The notes under the pieces were generated by a model that saw nothing but the letters and a program-made list of their open reading frames with translations, ran no database searches and was not told the origin of the DNA. From JBLHGN01 sp047616325 (lineage in GTDB: Bacteria; Pseudomonadota; Gammaproteobacteria; Pseudomonadales; Cellvibrionaceae), in assembly GCA_047616325.1 (NCBI GenBank), contig JBLHGN010000128.1:1-9694 (forward strand): a DNA stretch of 9,694 nucleotides, written 5' to 3'. The position numbers and the translations under genes were made by a program. Below, one piece after another: positions 4,415 to 9,694 of the stretch (positions within the stretch are counted from its first letter, which is position 1; the number at the start of each line of letters is the position of its first letter).

Positions 4415-7400
4415 ATGACCAAACCCCAAGAAACACGTACCCGTGAACTCTATGAAGCGCTGTCTCAGCGCATTCTTATTTTAGACGGCGCGATGGGCAC
4501 CATGATTCAAGCCTATAAACTCTTGGAAAAAGATTACCGGGGCGATCGTTTTGCTGATCACACCCACGACCTGATCGGCAACAATGACTTGCTTACGCTC
4601 TCGCGACCAGACATCATTGCCACAATATACCGGGAATACCTTGAAGCGGGTTCTGATATTATAGAAACCAACACCTTTAACGGCACGCGTCTCTCACAAT
4701 CCGACTATAGCTTAGAGCCCATTGTTTATGAGCTAAACAAGGCATCAGCCGTTTTGGCACGAGAAATAGCCAACGAATACTCCACTCCTGACAAACCCCG
4801 CTGGGTGGCCGGTGTTATTGGCCCTACTAGCCGAACAGCAACAATTTCACCAGACGTTAACGACCCAGGAGCGCGTAACGTTACCTTTGACATTCTAGTA
4901 GAGAATTATATCGAGGCCGCGCAGGGCTTAATCGATGGCGGCGCCGACATCCTGCTGATCGAAACAGTATTTGACACATTGAATGCAAAAGCTGCGGTAT
5001 TCGCACTTTTTGAAGTGTTTGAAAAAATTGGTTATGAGCTCCCGGTCATGATTTCAGGCACCATTACTGACTCCTCCGGCCGAACCTTATCGGGCCAAAC
5101 GACAGAGGCGTTTTATAATTCTCTGATTCACGCCAAACCTATTTCAATAGGCTTAAACTGCGCTCTGGGTGCCAAAGAATTAGCGCCTTACGTCGCAGAG
5201 CTATCTAGAATTTCGAAATGCCATGTATCGGCGCACCCAAATGCGGGACTGCCCAACGAGTTTGGTGAATACGAACAAACGCCTGAACAAATGGCCCAGA
5301 TAATTATAGGCTTTGCTGAGAGTGGATATCTAAACATCGTCGGTGGGTGCTGTGGAACGACTCCCGACCATATTCGCGCCATTGCTAAGATCGTAGAGGG
5401 CGTTAAACCACGAGCAATACCTGAATTGCCGCCCGCCTGTAGATTGTCTGGACTGGAAGCCTTCAATATCACCCGAGACTCTCTGTTTGTAAATGTCGGC
5501 GAACGCTGCAACGTTACCGGGTCTGCTCGATTTAAGAAGCTAATTATTGGTGAAGACTACAACACCGCACTGGAAGTTGCCTTGACCCAAGTGGAAGAAG
5601 GCGCCCAAATCATAGACATAAATATGGATGAAGGCATGCTGGATGCCCATGCAGCCATCGTCAAGTTTTTGAATTTGATCGCCGGCGAACCAGATATTTG
5701 CCGAGTTCCCATCATGGTAGATTCCTCAAAATGGGAGGTTATCGAAGCTGGTTTAAAGTGTATTCAGGGTAAAGCCATCGTCAATTCCATTAGCTTAAAA
5801 GAAGGTGAAGACGAGTTTTTAGCAAAGGCCAATCTATGTAAAAAATATGGCGCCGCCATTATCGTCATGGCTTTTGATGAACAGGGGCAAGCGGATACGT
5901 CCGAGCGAAAAATAAGCATATGCAAGCGTTCCTATGATTTTTTGGTCGATACAGTGGGTTTTCCCGCCGAGGATATTATATTTGACCCGAATATATTTGC
6001 CGTTGCTACCGGGATAGATGAACACAACAACTATGCGGTTGATTTTATCGAGGCGACAAAATGGATTAGAGGGAATCTGCCCCATGCGGGGGTTTCGGGC
6101 GGGGTAAGTAATGTGTCGTTTTCGTTTCGCGGCAATGACACTGTGCGCGAAGCGATACATTCAGCATTTTTATACCACGCCATCAAAGCTGGTATGAGTA
6201 TGGGTATCGTGAATGCTGGCCAGCTGTCTATTTATGATGAGCTTCCCCCTAAACTAAAGGAAAAGGTCGAAGATGTCATTCTAAATCGAAATAGCGAAGC
6301 CACCGAAGCGATGCTAGAAATAGCCGAATCCTTTCGCGGTGGAGATACGGGTGTAGTAAAGGTGGAAACGCTCGAATGGCGACTGCAAGACGTGAGTAAG
6401 CGACTGCAGCACGCGCTGGTAAAAGGAATTACAACATTTATCCTAGAAGACACCGAAGAAGCCAGGAAATCCAGTAAACGTCCGCTCGATGTCATAGAAG
6501 GGCCCTTAATGGATGGTATGAATATCGTTGGCGACCTGTTCGGCGATGGCAAAATGTTCCTGCCGCAAGTGGTGAAGTCTGCACGGGTAATGAAGCAAGC
6601 CGTGGCCTACTTACAGCCATATATCGAAGATGAGAAAAATGGCGTCAGCAAGACAAACGGTAAGATTCTCATGGCTACGGTCAAGGGAGACGTTCACGAC
6701 ATCGGCAAAAACATAGTGGGGGTGGTGCTTCAGTGTAACAATTTTGAAGTCTTAGACTTGGGAGTAATGGTGCCCTGCGAAAAAATACTTGAAGTGGCCC
6801 AGCGTGAAAATTGCGACATTATCGGTTTATCCGGCTTAATCACCCCGTCTTTGGACGAGATGGTCTACGTTGCCCGTGAAATGGAAAAACAAAATATTAA
6901 CTTACCCTTGATGATTGGTGGAGCGACCACGTCAAAAGCCCACACAGCGGTAAAAATTGACCCTCATTTAAATATCAATCAAGCGGTCTATGTATCCGAT
7001 GCGTCTCGTGCGGTCGGGGTTGCGTCAACCCTCGTCTCGAAAGAAAACCGAGCAGAGTTCTTTCGCTCCATTAAAGACGAATATGAAACGATTCGTGTAC
7101 GCCGCGCGAAGAGTCAAGCCAAAAAGTCTTCTATAAGTTATGCAGAGGCAGTGACAAAAAAAATGCCCATCGATTGGTCACAGTACTCCAGCCCAGAACC
7201 CAGTTTTTTAGGTTCGAAAATACTCGACGACTACCCTCTCGAGGCGTTGATTGAACATATTGACTGGACCCCATTTTTTATCAGCTGGGATTTGGTTGGT
7301 AAGTATCCCAAAATATTGAATGATGCCATAGTAGGTGAAGCCGCCACAGAATTATTCGATGATGCCTTATCCATGCTCAAAGATATTGTAGCTAACAAGA

Positions 7401-8107
7401 AGATCAAGGCGAGTGCCGTATTTGGCTTTTGGAAGGCTAACACTATCGACCACGACGATATTGAGCTTCATGATCATAACGACCAGCCCATTGCAAAACT
7501 TCATCATATTCGCCAACAAGGCGCTAAGAATGACAACGGCCGCTTTATTTCTTTGGCAGACTTTATTGCGCCAAAAGAACTAGACAAAACCGATTACATC
7601 GGTGGGTTTGTGGTAACTGCAGGCATTGGCGCCGAGGAACTTGCCTCAGCCTACCAGGCAAAGGAAGATGATTACTCGTCTATAATGGTTAAAGCCCTTG
7701 CCGACCGCCTTGCCGAAGCGTTTGCGGAACACCTTCATCTGCGGGTTCGCAAAGAATTCTGGTCCTACGCACCAAACGAAACTCTCTCTACGGATGAACT
7801 AATCAAAGAGCGCTACACTGGCATACGCCCCGCACCGGGTTACCCTGCCTGCCCGGATCATACAGAAAAAGAAGCACTCTTTAAGCTTTTGGATGCGGAA
7901 AAAACCATTGGGGTAACGCTTACGGAGCACTACGCCATGTTCCCTACTGCTGCCGTTTCGGGGTGGTATTTCTCTCATCCTCAAGCCAAGTATTTTAACA
8001 CGGGCAAGATATCCAAGGACCAAGTTGAATCTCTGGCGCAGCGCAAGGGCAAGCCTGTGAGCGAACTGGAACGATGGCTGCAATCGACTATCGACTACGA
8101 CGTTTAA
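4415..8107 (+). CDS. metH: Cobalamin-dependent methionine synthase MetH
   Basis: MetH transfers a methyl group from 5-methyltetrahydrofolate to homocysteine through cobalamin, making methionine and tetrahydrofolate in the cytoplasm. The 1230-aa product is complete (E. coli, 1227 aa), with all modules in order. The homocysteine domain (about 15-325) has zinc ligands Cys249, Cys312 and Cys313, the last two in GGCCGTTP. The pterin domain (about 355-615) begins FVNVGERCNVTGS. The cobalamin cap (about 645-740) is followed by the Rossmann cobalamin domain (about 748-880) with DVHDIGKN, His761 being the axial ligand. The AdoMet reactivation domain (about 925-1225) has RPAPGYPACPDH, with Tyr1143 matching the conserved RxxxGY motif. 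No frameshift or missing key residue is seen. A small DUF2970 gene follows after 35 bp, probably on the same transcript. As a B12-dependent enzyme it implies cobalamin synthesis or uptake. Confidence 0.98.
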   Translation: MTKPQETRTRELYEALSQRILILDGAMGTMIQAYKLLEKDYRGDRFADHTHDLIGNNDLLTLSRPDIIATIYREYLEAGSDIIETNTFNGTRLSQSDYSLEPIVYELNKASAVLAREIANEYSTPDKPRWVAGVIGPTSRTATISPDVNDPGARNVTFDILVENYIEAAQGLIDGGADILLIETVFDTLNAKAAVFALFEVFEKIGYELPVMISGTITDSSGRTLSGQTTEAFYNSLIHAKPISIGLNCALGAKELAPYVAELSRISKCHVSAHPNAGLPNEFGEYEQTPEQMAQIIIGFAESGYLNIVGGCCGTTPDHIRAIAKIVEGVKPRAIPELPPACRLSGLEAFNITRDSLFVNVGERCNVTGSARFKKLIIGEDYNTALEVALTQVEEGAQIIDINMDEGMLDAHAAIVKFLNLIAGEPDICRVPIMVDSSKWEVIEAGLKCIQGKAIVNSISLKEGEDEFLAKANLCKKYGAAIIVMAFDEQGQADTSERKISICKRSYDFLVDTVGFPAEDIIFDPNIFAVATGIDEHNNYAVDFIEATKWIRGNLPHAGVSGGVSNVSFSFRGNDTVREAIHSAFLYHAIKAGMSMGIVNAGQLSIYDELPPKLKEKVEDVILNRNSEATEAMLEIAESFRGGDTGVVKVETLEWRLQDVSKRLQHALVKGITTFILEDTEEARKSSKRPLDVIEGPLMDGMNIVGDLFGDGKMFLPQVVKSARVMKQAVAYLQPYIEDEKNGVSKTNGKILMATVKGDVHDIGKNIVGVVLQCNNFEVLDLGVMVPCEKILEVAQRENCDIIGLSGLITPSLDEMVYVAREMEKQNINLPLMIGGATTSKAHTAVKIDPHLNINQAVYVSDASRAVGVASTLVSKENRAEFFRSIKDEYETIRVRRAKSQAKKSSISYAEAVTKKMPIDWSQYSSPEPSFLGSKILDDYPLEALIEHIDWTPFFISWDLVGKYPKILNDAIVGEAATELFDDALSMLKDIVANKKIKASAVFGFWKANTIDHDDIELHDHNDQPIAKLHHIRQQGAKNDNGRFISLADFIAPKELDKTDYIGGFVVTAGIGAEELASAYQAKEDDYSSIMVKALADRLAEAFAEHLHLRVRKEFWSYAPNETLSTDELIKERYTGIRPAPGYPACPDHTEKEALFKLLDAEKTIGVTLTEHYAMFPTAAVSGWYFSHPQAKYFNTGKISKDQVESLAQRKGKPVSELERWLQSTIDYDV

Positions 8108-8142
8108 TCCGTGCAATCCACCCTACAAGAAGTACAGACAAC

Positions 8143-8415
8143 ATGATGAATTTTCGGCGAATCTCCGGTGGCACCGAACAGCAAGAAAACGGCAATAAAG
8201 CAGCTAGAAGTACTGATAAAAAACACGTAAAACCCGGCTTCGGCAGTATTATGTTGTCTGTCCTAGCTGCCGCCATCGGCGTTCAAAATAGTCGAAACCA
8301 TGAGAGAGACTTTCAACAACAGAGCCCCATCCCTTATATTGTGGCCGGAGTGATTTTTACAGCCCTATTTATGTCAAGTTTGATTTTTATTGTTCGCATC
8401 GTACTATTGGGGTGA
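8143..8415 (+). CDS. DUF2970 family small membrane protein
   Basis: This 90-aa protein has a basic, low-complexity amino end (to about residue 30) and then the DUF2970 signature GFGSIMLSVLAAAIGVQNSRNHERDF. One membrane segment at about residues 66-89 (YIVAGVIFTALFMSSLIFIV) lies near the carboxyl end. The basic region before it suggests the amino end faces the cytoplasm. Its function is unknown. I chose the ATG at 8143 (a second follows at 8146). The longer frame from 8074 would overlap metH by 34 bp, and the 23 extra residues do not look like the family. AAGAAG (8127-8132) is a weak ribosome binding site. It lies 35 bp after metH and ends before a terminator, so the two form a likely operon. 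I recall DUF2970 genes beside sulfite reductase genes in related bacteria but could not check this. Confidence 0.85.
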   Translation: MMNFRRISGGTEQQENGNKAARSTDKKHVKPGFGSIMLSVLAAAIGVQNSRNHERDFQQQSPIPYIVAGVIFTALFMSSLIFIVRIVLLG

Positions 8416-8466
8416 AACATTTTTAAAAAATCAGTCCATTTCATCGCCGCTGGCACTAATTAGATC

Positions 8467-8493
8467 AAAAAAAACCAGCTTTCGCTGGTTTTT
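8467..8493. terminator. Bidirectional intrinsic terminator
   Basis: CCAGC (8475-8479) pairs with GCTGG (8484-8488) around TTTC. Five A before and five T after extend the stem to 10 bp. Eight A (8467-8474) and five T (8489-8493) flank the core, so it works in both directions: for the metH-DUF2970 transcript on the plus strand and for the 38-aa gene on the minus strand, where the U-tract is eight long. Confidence 0.9.
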
Positions 8494-8619
8494 CAAATCA
8501 ATGGGTTCTGCCACGCTATGATTTTTTCATTCTTGGTGTCATTTTTTAAGTTCTTTTAATAGACATTTTTAGAATGCGAGTGTTTTCGGTGCTCCCACCA
8601 CTTTTTTTGCTGACAGTTC

Positions 8620-8736
8620 TTACTGACTGCTCAACCAAAAAATGCATGTTGTAACGAATATTAGTATTAAGGCTACGGTCGCGACTGCATCGGCAATGCT
8701 ATCGCCCTGCTCCATCATTTGAATATCGTCTTCCAT
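8620..8736 (-). CDS. 38-aa single-span membrane protein
   Basis: This small gene has an unusually strong ribosome binding site: AGGAGG (8747-8742 on the minus strand) with 5-nt spacing to the ATG. The amino end is acidic (MEDDIQMMEQGD). Residues about 15-34 (AVATVALILIFVTTCIFW) form one hydrophobic membrane segment, with a short polar tail LSSQ. It has no lysine or arginine, so orientation by the positive-inside rule cannot be told. I do not recognise a family; such proteins often modulate a larger membrane complex, which is only an inference here. It is transcribed away from cysI and ends at the shared bidirectional terminator after a 126-bp 3' region, which makes a dedicated transcript likely. 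Confidence 0.7.
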   Translation of the reverse strand: MEDDIQMMEQGDSIADAVATVALILIFVTTCIFWLSSQ

Positions 8737-8780
8737 CCTATCCTCCTAATTTATTTTGGTGTATATTTTATTGTATAGAG

Positions 8781-8820
8781 TCTTAGATATATTATCATTT
8801 CAAAACTCAAGTATCTAAGA
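8781..8820. promoter_or_regulatory. Perfect 9-bp inverted repeat in divergent promoter region
   Basis: TCTTAGATA (8781-8789) and TATCTAAGA (8812-8820) are perfect inverted arms 22 bp apart, in the 389-bp gap between the 38-aa gene and cysI. A possible -10 box for the minus-strand gene (GATAAT, 8796-8791) lies between the arms, so a dimeric regulator bound there, or DNA bent between two dimers, could repress that gene. No known operator consensus is recognised. Confidence 0.45.
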
Positions 8821-9125
8821 AATTAAATTTTTGAGCCTAGTGAAAATCTCTTCACCTGCGATTCAACATCAGTCGGCTTAAATTGGCAACTCTTTTCTTA
8901 CTTTATAGATATTTCTTCTAAACCACGCTCGATTTTGGTGCAGATACAGCTAAAAAGTATATTCACAGGACAATTCATTCTAAAATCCCGCATTCTAATA
9001 AGCCTAATACCATCGCCGAAGAGCGACTTTTCATGTATTATTTGGCCTCTTTTTCCTGGGCGATGCCCAAGTTCCCTGATTTTACGGGTGTTTTCAACTT
9101 TCACTAAATAAGGTAGATGAGCCAC
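8821..9125. other. cysI upstream region
   Basis: No gene is supported here. TTGGCA (8883-8888) and TAGATA (8906-8911), 17 bp apart, are a possible promoter with a good -35 and a weak -10; this would give a leader of about 208 nt. TGGGC-GAT-GCCCA (9057-9069) is a short hairpin within that leader. A minus-strand frame crossing this stretch lacks a ribosome binding site and family resemblance. Confidence 0.4.
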
Positions 9126-9694
9126 ATGTACGTTTACGACGAACATGATCACAAAATAGTTAAGGAAAGAGTGGCGCAATTTCGCCGTCAAACGAACCGG
9201 TACTTGCACGGCGAGCTAAAGGAGGAAGAATTTCTTCCTCTCCGCTTGCAAAACGGACTATATGTTCAGCGTCTCGCTCCCATGCTGAGAGTGGCTGTGC
9301 CCTATGGCATGCTTAATAGCGTTCAATTGCGTCGACTTGCATACATTTGCAGACGCTACGATAAGGGTTACTGTCACATTACGACCCGTCAGAATGTGCA
9401 GTTCAACTGGCCCAGCCTTGAAGAAGTTCCAGATATTCTTGCCGAATTGGCAGAAGTAGAAATGCATGCTATTCAAACCAGTGGCAACTGCATCAGAAAT
9501 GTCACTTCTGACCAATATGCTGGTGTAGCCCCCGACGAGATCATTGACCCAAGACCCTATTGCGAAATTATTCGCCAGTGGTCTACCTTCCACCCAGAAT
9601 TCGCTTTTTTACCGCGCAAGTTTAAAATTGCTGTTTCAGGTACCACCGTAGATAGGGCCGCCATACATTTTCACGATATTGGCCTGCAGATGGT
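9126..9694 (+). CDS. cysI: Sulfite reductase hemoprotein subunit, 5' part
   Basis: This is the start of the siroheme and [4Fe-4S] enzyme that reduces sulfite to sulfide in assimilatory sulfur metabolism. The first 189 codons are present and the gene runs off the right edge; family members are about 550-570 aa. The amino end MYVYDEHDHKI is that of the pseudomonad-type CysI. Visible conserved parts are LRLQNGLYVQRLAPMLRVA (about 39-57), the substrate/siroheme arginine motif TTRQNVQFNW (86-95), GNCIRNVTSDQYAGVA (120-135), DPRPYCEIIRQW (141-152) and LPRKFKIAVSG (162-172). The cluster cysteines lie beyond the window. The ATG is the first start after an in-frame stop at 9114-9116; the ribosome binding site is weak (AAGG at 9110-9113, or GATGAG nearer). 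It diverges from the 38-aa membrane-protein gene. Its sulfide product feeds homocysteine and so MetH. Confidence 0.95.
   Translation, partial: MYVYDEHDHKIVKERVAQFRRQTNRYLHGELKEEEFLPLRLQNGLYVQRLAPMLRVAVPYGMLNSVQLRRLAYICRRYDKGYCHITTRQNVQFNWPSLEEVPDILAELAEVEMHAIQTSGNCIRNVTSDQYAGVAPDEIIDPRPYCEIIRQWSTFHPEFAFLPRKFKIAVSGTTVDRAAIHFHDIGLQM

Noticed and set aside
5188..5511. Minus-strand ORFs within metH (this and several others up to 8116)
   Set aside because: All are antisense to the unbroken, fully conserved MetH coding sequence and show no recognisable domains.
8074..8142. Longer amino end for the DUF2970 gene starting at ATG 8074
   Set aside because: It overlaps the end of metH, has no ribosome binding site of its own that stands out, and the extra 23 basic residues do not look like the family; ATG 8143 is a better start.
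8898..9209. Minus-strand ORF of 103 codons upstream of and into cysI
   Set aside because: It overlaps the start of the clearly recognised cysI gene, lacks a ribosome binding site and family resemblance, and is best explained as an antisense shadow.
9258..9593. Minus-strand ORF of 111 codons inside cysI
   Set aside because: It lies wholly antisense to the conserved CysI coding sequence.
1..9694. CRISPR array, insertion sequence, prophage or tRNA
   Set aside because: No regularly spaced repeats, transposase, terminal inverted repeats with target duplication, phage genes or tRNA cloverleaf could be found on either strand.

Overview
The window looks like chromosomal DNA from a moderate-GC gammaproteobacterium with AT-rich intergenic stretches, near the pseudomonads and the Cellvibrio/Saccharophagus/Teredinibacter group. 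I infer this from protein resemblance and gene order. DAHP synthase, NfuA, MetH and sulfite reductase all have gammaproteobacterial-type sequences, and the nfuA-metH-cysI neighbourhood recalls that of Pseudomonas (from memory, not searched).

Layout, left to right. (1) Positions 1-870: a 110-aa gene of unknown function behind a bulged hairpin and a tetranucleotide repeat, then a strong candidate for a compact small RNA of about 140 nt (about 727-867) with its own promoter and intrinsic terminator. (2) 868-1662: AT-rich intergenic DNA holding a pair of opposed DnaA-box-like sequences, an AT-rich tract, an IHF-like match, a possible pseudoknot, and a protein-like open frame with no start codon ending 22 bp before the next gene. 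(3) 1663-2825: a complete AroF-type DAHP synthase gene with its own terminator. (4) 2826-3520: no confident gene, but a short ORF with a good ribosome binding site and a second protein-like frame without a start codon, probably decayed coding DNA. (5) 3521-4414: nfuA on the minus strand, whose promoter overlaps a perfect 9-bp inverted repeat resembling an IscR site. (6) 4415-8493: metH plus a small DUF2970 membrane-protein gene, closed by a bidirectional terminator. (7) 8494-9694: a 38-aa membrane-protein gene on the minus strand with a consensus Shine-Dalgarno sequence, divergent from the 5' part of cysI, which runs off the right edge.

The right half has a functional theme. CysI reduces sulfite to sulfide for cysteine and homocysteine, MetH methylates homocysteine to methionine, and NfuA delivers Fe-S clusters to enzymes, a class that includes the siroheme/4Fe-4S sulfite reductase. 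AroF starts aromatic amino-acid synthesis and is a separate unit. The most promising undescribed elements are the candidate sRNA with repeated C-rich loops, the tiny membrane protein opposite cysI, and the two start-less open frames.
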